Origin: CAZLRH01 sp964562015
GTDB lineage: Bacteria > Verrucomicrobiota > Verrucomicrobiia > Opitutales > JABDGR01
Direction: 5' to 3'
Length of the DNA: 64,000 nucleotides
Assembly (NCBI GenBank): GCA_964562015.1
Contig: CAZLRH010000006.1
Coordinates: 124,001-188,000 of the forward strand
The translations under genes and the position numbers were made by a program. Below the pieces are notes generated by a model. The model saw only the letters and a program-made list of their open reading frames with translations. It ran no database searches and was not told where the DNA came from. Of the stretch, positions 16,336 through 24,708 are shown one piece after another. Each line of letters begins with the position of its first letter. Positions within the stretch are counted from its first letter, which is position 1.

Positions 16336-17301
16336 ATGAAAGACATGGAAGCTCCGTCGGGCAAAACCAATTCCAACCTGCAAGGCCTGCCGCTGGCCGA
16401 GCGGGCGCGCGAGTGGTTGCAGTTTTCCGCCATGCGGTTGCGCGGGATAACCCGGCGCGACGACTACGGCTGGTTGTGGGGCAACCTCGAGGAGTATGCC
16501 CGGCTGCTGCAAAAATATGCAGGCAAGGCTTTGATTGACGCCGATGTCTTTGAAATCGGTTTTGGCGCGCGGCCCTACCGCCTGATGGCCCTGTGCAGCC
16601 TTGGGGTGAACGCGCGCGGCGTGGATTTGGACCAACCGGTGCTGCAAGGCCGCGCCGCGGAATTCGCCACCATCCTGCGCCAGAATGGCTGGGAGCGCTG
16701 GCTCAAATCCGTCGTGCGGTTCCACATTTTCGACTGGAAGCAGCGGCTGGATTTGCGCCGGGCTTTGCAGGCCCGCAAGCGCGCATTGGTCGTGGATCCG
16801 GCGCGCTTTCTCGTCGGCGACGCCGCGGGTGACGACTTGAATCACCGCCTCGCGCCCCAGTCGTTGGACCTGATTTATTCGGAAGATGTATTCGAGCACG
16901 TCCCGGCGGAGTCGCTGCCGAAACTGGTGCAAAACATGGCGCGCTGGCTGCGCCCGCGGGGGCTCGCGCTCATTCGCCCGAACATTTTCACCGGCATCAC
17001 CGGCAGCCATCTGCTCGAATGGTACGGCCATCGGGTGGGAGACCAGGCGCCGCGCCGTAGCGAGCCGTGGGAGCACCTGCGCAAAAATCGGTTCACCGCC
17101 AACACCTTTCTCAACGGCCTCACCCGCGCCGACTACCGGAAAATTTTCTCGGCGCATTTCGCCATCCGCGACGAAGTGGTCGCCGCCCCGGAGCTGGGCC
17201 GCGCGTGGCTGACACCCGCCCTCCGCGCCGAATTGTCCGCTTACAGCGACGAAGAACTGTTTTCGAACAACGTGTTGTTTGTGCTGACGCCCAAGGCGTA
17301 A
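16336..17301 (+). CDS. Class I SAM-dependent methyltransferase
   Basis: The 321-residue cytoplasmic protein has the SAM-binding pattern VFEIGFGARPYRLMAL (motif I, residues 71-86) and the acidic end of strand 2 in GVNARGVDLDQPVL. The motif IV-like DLIYSEDVFEHVP is followed by MARWLRPRGLALIRPNIF. This is the Methyltransf_11/23 arrangement. The long insert between motif II and motif IV and the C-terminal SEPWEHLRKNRF block are not diagnostic. Substrate unknown. It is divergent from the SGNH hydrolase with 177 nt between, and 71 nt ahead of the epimerase. Whether it belongs to the sugar locus functionally is uncertain. Confidence 0.8.
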   Translation: MKDMEAPSGKTNSNLQGLPLAERAREWLQFSAMRLRGITRRDDYGWLWGNLEEYARLLQKYAGKALIDADVFEIGFGARPYRLMALCSLGVNARGVDLDQPVLQGRAAEFATILRQNGWERWLKSVVRFHIFDWKQRLDLRRALQARKRALVVDPARFLVGDAAGDDLNHRLAPQSLDLIYSEDVFEHVPAESLPKLVQNMARWLRPRGLALIRPNIFTGITGSHLLEWYGHRVGDQAPRRSEPWEHLRKNRFTANTFLNGLTRADYRKIFSAHFAIRDEVVAAPELGRAWLTPALRAELSAYSDEELFSNNVLFVLTPKA

Positions 17302-17372
17302 AGTACGGCGCGGCATCCCATAAGTCTTGCCACACCGGCGCACGGTCTGGAAAATGGGCGTCCCTTTTCCCC

Positions 17373-18824
17373 ATGTTACCCCGCATTTTGGAAAGCCGCG
17401 GTTTCGCGGCGCTTTTGTTTTTCACGACGATGGTGGCCGGTTCGCCGCGCAGCGTGGCCGCTGATGCTCCAGTGCCGGCCGCCGCGCCGCTGCCGCCCAC
17501 GCCCGCGACCTATCGCCATTTGGCCGATGAGGTGGATGGCGTGCTCGCCAAAGAAATTTTGGATAAATGGTTTCCCGCGGCCGTGGACAACAAGGGCGGG
17601 GGCTTTATTGAAAATTTCGGGGTCAACTGGACACCCGCGGCCAACAACCCCAACCGTAGCATTGTTTACCAGGCGCGGCTCACCTGGCTCGCCGCGAACG
17701 CCGCCGAACATTTTCCCGCCAAGGTGGCCGAGTACAAGGAGCTGTCGCGCCACGGGCTGACTTTTCTCGCCGAGAAACAATGGGACCCGCAGCAGGGCGG
17801 ATTTTACTGGTCGGTGACCACCGCGGGTGCGCCTTCCAATGATCGTCCCAATGAAAAGCACGTTTACGGCAATGCTTTCGGCATCTATGCCGCCGCCGCG
17901 GAATATAAACTCACGCACGATCCGGCGGCCCTGGAACTGGCGAAAAAAGGTTTCGCCTGGCTCGAGGCCCACGCCCACGACGCCAAAAATGGCGGTTACA
18001 TCGAGGCTTTGAATGTCGCCGGGCAACCGCTCACACCGACTGCCCCGCGCGGTGGCCGGGGCGGTGGCGCGGGCAGCGATGCCATCGGCACGCCCATCGG
18101 GCAGAAGTCCATGAACACCCACATCCATTTGCTCGAGGCGCTGACTGAGCTTTACCAAGTCTGGCCCGATCCGCTGGTTCGCGCGCGCGCCCAGGAAATT
18201 TACGATCTCGCACTCAAGGAGATTTACACGGACCCCGGTTATCTCACGATGTTCTTCACTCCTGAGTGGCAAAAGGTCCCGTCCCGCAACGGCCGGGGCG
18301 ATTCCTTCGGGCACAACATCGAGGCTGCGTATCTTTTCACCGATGCCGCCGCGGTGCTCGGCCGGCCGAATGATGAAGTCGCGTGGAAGGAAGCCCGCAA
18401 GCTGGTGGATCACGCGCTCCAATACGGCTATGACAAGGAACATGGCGGATTCTTCAACGAAGGCACCACCACCGGCGGCAACCTCGACACCGCCAAAATC
18501 TGGTGGGTGGAGGCGGAGGGCCTCTATGCCTTGCTGCTCATGCATGAGCGCTTTGGTCATGAAACGTCCGTTTACTGGGACACCTTTTTGCAACAGTGGA
18601 AATTCATTTCCGAGCACCAGCTTGATCACGTCAACGGCGGCTGGTATCCCAGCGTGGTGGCCGACGGTTCCGCTCCGGCCGGCGACGGCCTGCGTCTGAA
18701 AAGTAATCAGTGGACGGAGGGCTACCACGAAGGCCGCGCACTCATCAACGTGGCCAACAAACTGCGCGAGCTGGCCGACGCCGGAAAACTCGGCGCGGTC
18801 CCCGTGACGCATGGCACGCGCTAA
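17373..18824 (+). CDS. Secreted AGE-family epimerase (N-acylglucosamine 2-epimerase / cellobiose 2-epimerase-like)
   Basis: Starting at the ATG at 17373 (MLPRILESRGFAALLFFTTM) the product has 483 residues with a signal peptide; the longer frame extends back over the methyltransferase. The body is an (alpha/alpha)6 barrel of the AGE family, visible as NRSIVYQARLTWLAANAAEH, KHVYGNAFGIYAAAAEYKLT, NTHIHLLEALTELYQVWP and KIWWVEAEGLYALLLMHERF. The conserved catalytic histidines are in the NTHIHLLEA and SFGHNIEAAYL blocks. Enzymes of this fold epimerise the C2 of glucose, mannose, GlcNAc or the reducing end of beta-disaccharides. A Gly/Arg-rich loop (residues about 227-238) is extra. It sits 30 nt before a GH2 gene, which supports a shared mannoside or glucoside substrate. 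Confidence 0.87.
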   Translation: MLPRILESRGFAALLFFTTMVAGSPRSVAADAPVPAAAPLPPTPATYRHLADEVDGVLAKEILDKWFPAAVDNKGGGFIENFGVNWTPAANNPNRSIVYQARLTWLAANAAEHFPAKVAEYKELSRHGLTFLAEKQWDPQQGGFYWSVTTAGAPSNDRPNEKHVYGNAFGIYAAAAEYKLTHDPAALELAKKGFAWLEAHAHDAKNGGYIEALNVAGQPLTPTAPRGGRGGGAGSDAIGTPIGQKSMNTHIHLLEALTELYQVWPDPLVRARAQEIYDLALKEIYTDPGYLTMFFTPEWQKVPSRNGRGDSFGHNIEAAYLFTDAAAVLGRPNDEVAWKEARKLVDHALQYGYDKEHGGFFNEGTTTGGNLDTAKIWWVEAEGLYALLLMHERFGHETSVYWDTFLQQWKFISEHQLDHVNGGWYPSVVADGSAPAGDGLRLKSNQWTEGYHEGRALINVANKLRELADAGKLGAVPVTHGTR

Positions 18825-18854
18825 TTTTTTCTTCAACTCTCTACTCCTCCTTCC

Positions 18855-21608
18855 ATGAAAACCTCGTTTACCCCTTTTCCAGTTTTTGGCCTCCGCGCGA
18901 TCTTGATCGCGGCATTTTGTCTTGCCGCACTGGCGAATTTCCCCGCGGTGCACGCCGCGGTCAGCGCGCCGCCCGCCACTCCAAGTGCGGGCCTGCCCGC
19001 GCCAGTCACCCTGTCGGCGGGCTGGCAATTGCAGGACATTGCCCAAGTACCACAGGCGGGCGACGTCGTTTCCACGACCGGTTTCACTCCCACCGGCTGG
19101 TACAAAGCCACCATCCCCGGCACGGTGCTCACGAGCCTCGTCAACGACGGCGTGTACGCCGAGCCGCTTTACGGCGAAAACAACCGCCCGGACAAAATCC
19201 CCGAGAGCCTCTGCCGGACTTCCTATTGGTACCGCACACAGTTTGACGTGCCGGCGAGATATGCGGGCAGGCAAATCAGCCTGAATTTCGAGGGCATTAA
19301 TTACACGGCGCAAGTTTGGCTCAATGGTCGCCAGCTTGGCGACATCCGGGGCGCCTTTGCGCGTGGGATATTTAATATCACGGCTTACGTGAAGCCGGGC
19401 GAGAAAGCCACCCTGGCCGTCCTCATTCAGCCGCCGCCGCATCCTGGCAATCCCGCGGAGCAAACACTGGCCGCGGGCACCGGCGGCAACGGCGGCCAGC
19501 TCGTGCGCGATGGGCCGACCTTCGTTTGTGCCGTCGGCTGGGACTGGATTCCCGCCATTCGTGACCGCGACATGGGCATCTGGCAGAAAGTCACCCTTTC
19601 CGCCACCGGCCCGGTGCTCATCGTGGATCCTTATCTCACCAGCCACCTGCCGCTTCCGCGCACGGATTCCGCAAATCTCACCCTGGAGGCCACGTTGCAA
19701 AATATTTCGGACACGCCGCAGTCCGGCAATCTCGCGGTCAAATTCGGCGACGTGAATTTCTCGGTGCCTTACACGCTCGCGCCCAAAACCACCCAGGCCG
19801 TCAAGCTCACGCCGGAAACGAATCCGCAACTGCACGTCGCGAATCCCCGCCTCTGGTGGCCCAATGGTTACGGCGAGCCGAACTTGTACGCGCTGCACCT
19901 GAGCTTTGACCAAAACGGCCAGCCTTCCGACACGCGCGACTTTAATTTCGGCATCCGTGAAATCACCTACCAGTTGCCGGGTTCGGACAATCTGGCGATT
20001 TCCGTCAACGGCGTGCCGGTGATGTGCAAGGGCGGCGACTGGGGCATGGACGAGGCCATGAAACGCATCCCGCGCGACCGCCTCGAGGCGCAGATCCGTT
20101 TTCACAAGGACGCCAATTACACGATGATCCGCAACTGGGTCGGCCAGAGCACGGGCGAGGATTTTTATGACCTCTGCGACAAATATGGCATCATGATTTG
20201 GGATGAATTCTTTCAGGCCAACGCGAGCGACGGCCCGGTGCCCGACGACGTGCCCATGTACCTCGCCAACGTGCGCGAGAAAGTGCTGCGGTTCCGCAAT
20301 CATCCGTCCATCGCGCTGTGGTGCGGGCGCAACGAGAGCAATCCGGCGCCCGCGGCGGTCGCGGACGGTTTGCAGGCCATCATGGCGGAATTGGAATCCG
20401 CGCGCGCCTACCACGCCAACTCCAACGAGGGCAAGGGCGTGCGTTCCGGCGGGCCGTACAACTGGCAGACGCCCCGGATGTTTTATGCCGGCCCGCGTGG
20501 CGGCGCGCTGGAGCCGTTCAAGACAGAGATCGGCAGTGTTTCCATCCCCACGCTTGAGGCTGTGCAGGCCATGATGCCGGAAAAAGATTGGAACACCATC
20601 AACGACGATTGGGCCGAGCACGATCTGTGTCGCGGCGCGCAGGAAGGCCGGCAGGGCGGTCCGCTTTATCCCGACATGATTGCAAAGCGTTACGGGCCGT
20701 GGACGGGCCTCGCGGAATTTGTGCGCAAGTCGCAGCTCGCGAACTACGAGGCCTTCCGCGCCATGTACGAGGGCCGGTTTGCGAAACTTTTCCAGCCCGC
20801 CACCGGCGTGCTCACCTGGATGAGCAATCCGTCGCAGCCGAGTTTCGTCTGGCAGCTTTACAGCTACGACCTCGAGCCGCTCTCCTCGCTCTTCGCCGTC
20901 CGCAAGGCCAGCGAGCCGATTCACGTGCAGATGAACCAGAACGATTTTCATGTGATGGTCATCAACAACACGCCGAAACCGCTCGAGAATTTGCAGGCCA
21001 GCGTGCGCGTGTACAATCTCGACGGCAGCAAGGTGTACGACCACACCACGCCTGTCGCCTCAGCGGGCGCGAGCGCCGCCACCGATGTCGGTGCGATTGC
21101 ATTCCCCGACGGCTTGTCGCCGGTGCATTTCGTAAAGGTCGAATTGCGCAACGCCCAGGGCCAGTTGCTCTCCGACAATTTCTACTGGCGCGAAACCACG
21201 CAGGACGACCTCACCGCGCTCGACACGCTGCCGGAAGTTTCGCTCGACGCCAAAATCGTCCGCCACGATGCCGACGGCAAATGCCTGCTCGATGTGACCT
21301 TGACCAATCCGACGAAAAACATCGCGCTCATGGCGCACTTGCAATTGCGCAAGGACGGCACGACCGAGCGCGTGCTGCCGGTGCATTACTCGGACAATTA
21401 TATTTCGCTGCTGCCGGGCGAGTCGCGCACAGTCACCATTGAGGCCGCCTCGAAAGACCTCGGCGGGGCCAAGCCGCTGGTGATGCTCGACGGCTGGAAC
21501 GTCAACACGAAGCCGCAGACGTTTTCCGCCAACGGCGGCGCGGTCATCGCTCCAAACACGCCGGCGCTCGTGAAACCGGCGACCGCCACAGTGGCGGCTT
21601 CACGCTAG
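18855..21608 (+). CDS. Secreted GH2 glycoside hydrolase (beta-mannosidase / exo-beta-glucosaminidase-like)
   Basis: The 917-residue protein has a signal peptide (cut near residue 34) and the GH2 sugar-binding domain (GWYKATIPGTVLTSLVNDGV, RTSYWYRTQFDVPARYAGRQ). Immunoglobulin-like domains follow, then the TIM barrel with the acid/base Glu in LWCGRNESNP (E494) and the nucleophile candidate in FKTEIGSVSIP (E558). Additional C-terminal Ig-like domains follow. The WCGRNE and T-E-I-G wording matches the exo-beta-D-glucosaminidase/mannosidase branch rather than beta-galactosidases. Together with the epimerase immediately upstream and the flanking ABC transporter, it suggests processing of a mannose- or glucosamine-containing oligosaccharide in the periplasm. 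The exact substrate is inference. Confidence 0.9.
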   Translation: MKTSFTPFPVFGLRAILIAAFCLAALANFPAVHAAVSAPPATPSAGLPAPVTLSAGWQLQDIAQVPQAGDVVSTTGFTPTGWYKATIPGTVLTSLVNDGVYAEPLYGENNRPDKIPESLCRTSYWYRTQFDVPARYAGRQISLNFEGINYTAQVWLNGRQLGDIRGAFARGIFNITAYVKPGEKATLAVLIQPPPHPGNPAEQTLAAGTGGNGGQLVRDGPTFVCAVGWDWIPAIRDRDMGIWQKVTLSATGPVLIVDPYLTSHLPLPRTDSANLTLEATLQNISDTPQSGNLAVKFGDVNFSVPYTLAPKTTQAVKLTPETNPQLHVANPRLWWPNGYGEPNLYALHLSFDQNGQPSDTRDFNFGIREITYQLPGSDNLAISVNGVPVMCKGGDWGMDEAMKRIPRDRLEAQIRFHKDANYTMIRNWVGQSTGEDFYDLCDKYGIMIWDEFFQANASDGPVPDDVPMYLANVREKVLRFRNHPSIALWCGRNESNPAPAAVADGLQAIMAELESARAYHANSNEGKGVRSGGPYNWQTPRMFYAGPRGGALEPFKTEIGSVSIPTLEAVQAMMPEKDWNTINDDWAEHDLCRGAQEGRQGGPLYPDMIAKRYGPWTGLAEFVRKSQLANYEAFRAMYEGRFAKLFQPATGVLTWMSNPSQPSFVWQLYSYDLEPLSSLFAVRKASEPIHVQMNQNDFHVMVINNTPKPLENLQASVRVYNLDGSKVYDHTTPVASAGASAATDVGAIAFPDGLSPVHFVKVELRNAQGQLLSDNFYWRETTQDDLTALDTLPEVSLDAKIVRHDADGKCLLDVTLTNPTKNIALMAHLQLRKDGTTERVLPVHYSDNYISLLPGESRTVTIEAASKDLGGAKPLVMLDGWNVNTKPQTFSANGGAVIAPNTPALVKPATATVAASR

Positions 21609-21641
21609 TTTTCGGCTTCATTTAATCTCTTGATAACGGGC

Positions 21642-21711
21642 GGCGCGGTGAGGGCACCGCGCCCTGCCCGTATTGCCATTCACAGGCAGGGCGCTCTGCC
21701 CTCAGAGCGCC
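21642..21711. terminator. Two strong hairpins between convergent genes
   Basis: Hairpin 1 has arms GGCGCGGTG/CACCGCGCC (21642-21650, 21655-21663) and hairpin 2 has arms GGCGCTCT/AGAGCGCC (21690-21697, 21704-21711). They lie between the convergent GH2 and permease genes. No clear T-tract follows either, so they may act as bidirectional mRNA ends or as a REP-like element. Confidence 0.5.
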
Positions 21712-21773
21712 GTATCGAGTTAATCTCGAAACGCATTCGCCGTGGGGGCGTCGCTTGCGACGGCCCGCATCAC

Positions 21774-22730
21774 TCACCCGCCGCTCTTGCGACTGCGCAA
21801 GCCGTCCGACACGACGGCCAGCAGAATAATCACGCCCTGAATCGCCTTTTCCCAATAGGGGACGATTTTCAGGTGCGTGAGCGCGGGATTAATACACGAG
21901 AGCAGCAACACGCCGACCAGTACGCCGCCGAGGTTGCCGCGTCCACCGGAAATGGAAACGCCGCCGACCACCACCGAGGCGATGGCAATCAACTCGAGTC
22001 CGCCGCCGGACGACGGCTGCACTTGGGGTGATTCGACAATGTTCATCATCGCCGCCAGCCCCGTCAGCGCGCCCATCAAAACAAAGACGCAAAAAGTGAC
22101 CCATTGTGGGCGAATGCCCGCGAGACGCGCGGCCTCGGCGTCGGTGCCCACGGCATAGACGAAGCGCCCGGCGGCGAGGTGACGCATCGCCAGCGCCATC
22201 AATCCGAGTAGCACCAGCGCGCCCACAATGAGCGAAACTTGGCCGGGAATTTGATTCAGGCCGAACCACAACATCCCGTCGGGCAGATTCACGAATTCAC
22301 CCTGCCGCACCATGTTCAGGCCCTGCCGGAGCGTCACCATGGTGGCGAGCGTCACCACGATGGACGGCAACCGCAGTCCGGCGATGAGCGCGCCGTTGAG
22401 CGCACCGAGGAAGGCACCCGTGGCAATTGAGGTCAACATCGCCACCAGCGAGATCGCTGCTATCGGCCAATGCGCCGCACCAAGCCGGGCTGCCACCAGC
22501 CCCGCGACTACGCTGCAAATGGCGTATTGCGACCCCACCGAAATATCGATCTGGCGGCAGATAATCACCAGCGTCATGCCCGCGGCGATGACCAGCACGG
22601 GAGCCTGCCGGGCGACGAGCGACAGCAACGGCTGCGCCTCATAAAACGCCGGCGCAAAAATCGCCAGCGCCAGCAGCACTAGGCCCAGTGCGGCGGCGAC
22701 GGAAAGCTCGCGAGTGTAGTTTTTCAGCAT
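21774..22730 (-). CDS. Sugar ABC transporter permease, RhaQ/RbsC family (second)
   Basis: The 318-residue polytopic membrane protein has the permease blocks VIICRQIDISVGSQYAICSV near residue 58 and DAEAARLAGIRPQWVTFCVF (ATPase contact). A later block is IASVVVGGVSISGGRGNLGG. It is a BPD_transp_2 family member paired with the ATPase at 23029-24543, with a small unknown gene overlapping its start by 7 nt. It differs clearly in sequence from 14154-15227, as expected for the heterodimeric rhamnose/AI-2 type channel. The gene is convergent with the GH2 gene. Confidence 0.92.
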   Translation of the reverse strand: MLKNYTRELSVAAALGLVLLALAIFAPAFYEAQPLLSLVARQAPVLVIAAGMTLVIICRQIDISVGSQYAICSVVAGLVAARLGAAHWPIAAISLVAMLTSIATGAFLGALNGALIAGLRLPSIVVTLATMVTLRQGLNMVRQGEFVNLPDGMLWFGLNQIPGQVSLIVGALVLLGLMALAMRHLAAGRFVYAVGTDAEAARLAGIRPQWVTFCVFVLMGALTGLAAMMNIVESPQVQPSSGGGLELIAIASVVVGGVSISGGRGNLGGVLVGVLLLSCINPALTHLKIVPYWEKAIQGVIILLAVVSDGLRSRKSGG

Positions 22731-23032
22731 TTTTCTTCTGCGAGTTTTGCTGCTTTATTGAAAATCCATTCCGAGGGTTGGATCCCAAAATCCTTTTTAG
22801 CCTGTTCTATGGCATCATCCATAGTTTGGTGCCAAGTGTCGCCAAAATTGGATTTATCCGTCGACTGGTAACTTAAGATGAAATGTTTCGAGCCATCGTC
22901 GCGAATTTCAAATTCCACCTCGAGGTCGCGTACGGGAGTTGGTCTTGGAGTTTGGAAGCCTTCAGGTAACCAACCTGTGTGTGGTTCACCGCCCGTCCGC
23001 AAATGTTTTTTCAATGTCGCAAAGATTTTCAT
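22724..23032 (-). CDS. Hypothetical protein coupled inside ABC transporter operon
   Basis: I do not recognise a named family. The 102-residue protein is soluble and has no signal peptide. It begins MKIFATLKKHLRTGGEPHTG, has a middle beta-rich segment (VEFEIRDDGSKHFILSYQS) and ends GDTWHQTMDDAIEQAKKDFG, IQPSEW and a short lysine-rich helix. The G-D-T-W-H-xxx-D-A-x-E-Q-A motif looks like a conserved element rather than random coding. Its ATG overlaps the ATPase stop by 4 nt and its stop overlaps the permease start by 7 nt, so it is translated with both. Base composition is visibly richer in A+T than either neighbour, consistent with a recent insertion that preserved coupling. Confidence 0.75.
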   Translation of the reverse strand: MKIFATLKKHLRTGGEPHTGWLPEGFQTPRPTPVRDLEVEFEIRDDGSKHFILSYQSTDKSNFGDTWHQTMDDAIEQAKKDFGIQPSEWIFNKAAKLAEEKC

Positions 23033-24543
23033 TTCCCGCCTCCTTTTTCATTCTGCCCCAGCGCCGCCACCATTACGTCGTGCGCCTCGCTCTTGCCGGG
23101 TAAAATGGCGGCGAGCGTGCCGCCGCGCATGACGCCGATTCGGTCGCTCATGCCGAGGATTTCGGGCAGGTCGCTCGAAATCATCAGCACCGCAAGGCCT
23201 TCCTTGGCGAGGCGGCGGATGATTTTGTGAATTTCACTTTTCGCGCCAACGTCGACGCCCTGGGTCGGCTCATCGAGAATCAAAAGCTTCGGCTTGGTCG
23301 CCAGCCAGCGCGCGAGGGAAACTTTTTGCTGGTTGCCGCCGGAGAGCGAGCCGCCCGGCGCTTCGGGGCCGTAGGCTTTCACGCCGAGGTCGCGGATAAA
23401 ATCCTGCGCCAGCTGCCGTTCCGCGCCGCCGCGCAGCCACGTACCGGGAAAAATCCGGCGGTGAATCGCCATCGTCATGTTATGCGCGATGGGCATTTCC
23501 AAAATCACGCCATGCCGCCGCCGGTCCTCCGGCACATACGCGATGCCGCGGGCCACGGCGTCCTGCGGCGACTGGATGCGCACGGGCTGGTTGTACAATA
23601 AAATTTCCCCGGCGTCTGCGGGCGTGAGGCCGAAGAGCACCCGCGCCAATTCCGTGCGTCCGGCGCCGACTAGCCCCGCCAGCCCGAGCACTTCGCCCGC
23701 GCGCACCTCGAAGCTGACGTTGCGCACTCCCGCCGCCGCGCAGCCTACGTCCCGCAGCGTGAGCACAATCTCGCCGGGTTCGGATTCCGACGGCGGATAA
23801 ATATTCGTCACCTCGCGGCCGACCATCATGCGAATCAGCTCGGTCTCGTTGATGTCGTCGACCTGGTTGGTGCCCACGCTTTGGCCGTCGCGCAACACGG
23901 TCACGCGGTCGGCCAATTGAAAAATTTCCTCGAGCCGGTGCGAAATATAAATCACGCCCACGCCGCTCTTGCGCAAATCGCGCACGACGGCGTACAACAA
24001 GTGCTGCTCCTTTTGCGTGAGCGAGGCCGTGGGTTCGTCCATGATGACGATGCGCGCCCCCGCGCCCAGGGCGCAGGCGATTTCGACCAGTTGCTGCTCC
24101 GGCATCGAAAGGCTGCGCACTTCCGCCAGCGGCGAAATTTCCGCGCCGATGCGGTGCAATAGCTCCTTCGCCCGGGTGCGCCGCGCCGCCCAGTCCACCC
24201 GGCGGCCGGGCGTCGCGGGCTCGAGGCGCAGGCCGATGTTCTCGGCTACGGTCAGCTCGGGAAACAGTGCCGGTTGTTGATAGATGCAGGCGATGCCGAG
24301 CTGGTGCGCGCTCGCGGGGGTCAGGCGTTCCACTTTTTGCGCGGCTACTTCGATGGATCCGCTGTCGGGCTGGTGCGCGCCGGTGACGACTTTGATGAGC
24401 GTCGATTTGCCCGCGCCGTTTTCGCCCAGGAGCGCATGCACCTCGCCCGCGCGCAAGTCGAAGTCTACGCCACGCAAAGCCCGCACGCCAAGGAAGGACT
24501 TGGCGATCTGCCGGAGGGTCAGCAGGGAAGAGGCGGCGGGCAT
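23029..24543 (-). CDS. Sugar ABC transporter ATPase with two ABC domains (RhaT/RbsA/MglA-like)
   Basis: From the ATG at 24543 (MPAASSLLTLRQIAKSFLGV) the product has 504 residues. Domain 1 has Walker A GENGAGKST, a degenerate signature LSMPEQQLVEIACAL, and Walker B with IVIMDEPTASL. Domain 2 has a degraded Walker A (GLVGAGRTELARVLFG), a canonical signature LSGGNQQKVSLARWL and LLILDEPTQGVD. This unequal pairing is normal for the RbsA family, which energises sugar import with two permeases and a binding protein. It is first in its block, upstream of the small gene and the second permease, and divergent from the sigma factor gene. Confidence 0.95.
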   Translation of the reverse strand: MPAASSLLTLRQIAKSFLGVRALRGVDFDLRAGEVHALLGENGAGKSTLIKVVTGAHQPDSGSIEVAAQKVERLTPASAHQLGIACIYQQPALFPELTVAENIGLRLEPATPGRRVDWAARRTRAKELLHRIGAEISPLAEVRSLSMPEQQLVEIACALGAGARIVIMDEPTASLTQKEQHLLYAVVRDLRKSGVGVIYISHRLEEIFQLADRVTVLRDGQSVGTNQVDDINETELIRMMVGREVTNIYPPSESEPGEIVLTLRDVGCAAAGVRNVSFEVRAGEVLGLAGLVGAGRTELARVLFGLTPADAGEILLYNQPVRIQSPQDAVARGIAYVPEDRRRHGVILEMPIAHNMTMAIHRRIFPGTWLRGGAERQLAQDFIRDLGVKAYGPEAPGGSLSGGNQQKVSLARWLATKPKLLILDEPTQGVDVGAKSEIHKIIRRLAKEGLAVLMISSDLPEILGMSDRIGVMRGGTLAAILPGKSEAHDVMVAALGQNEKGGGK

Positions 24544-24708
24544 GGCGGGGCCGGAGGGCAAGGGGTAGAAAGTAGAAGGTGCCCGCCAGAAGTGAATCAC
24601 ATTCTTTGGCTGGCTGGGACGGTAAGGGCGGAGGCCGGGCCGCAGGCGGGTTGACGGAAGTGTCACGTTCGCCTTTGCTGGTTACCTTTCCGGCGCGGCG
24701 GCGTCTGG

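Noticed and set aside
17376..21044. A 1222-codon open frame on the minus strand
   Set aside because: It lies antisense to the AGE epimerase and GH2 genes, which have clear family motifs. In GC-rich DNA the strong third-position bias leaves long antisense frames open; the translated protein has no recognisable domain.
24543..24708. Autoregulatory ECF promoter ahead of the sigma-toroid gene
   Set aside because: GGTTACC and GGTAAC are visible, but spacing and motif do not match a recognised ECF -35/-10 pair well enough to call.
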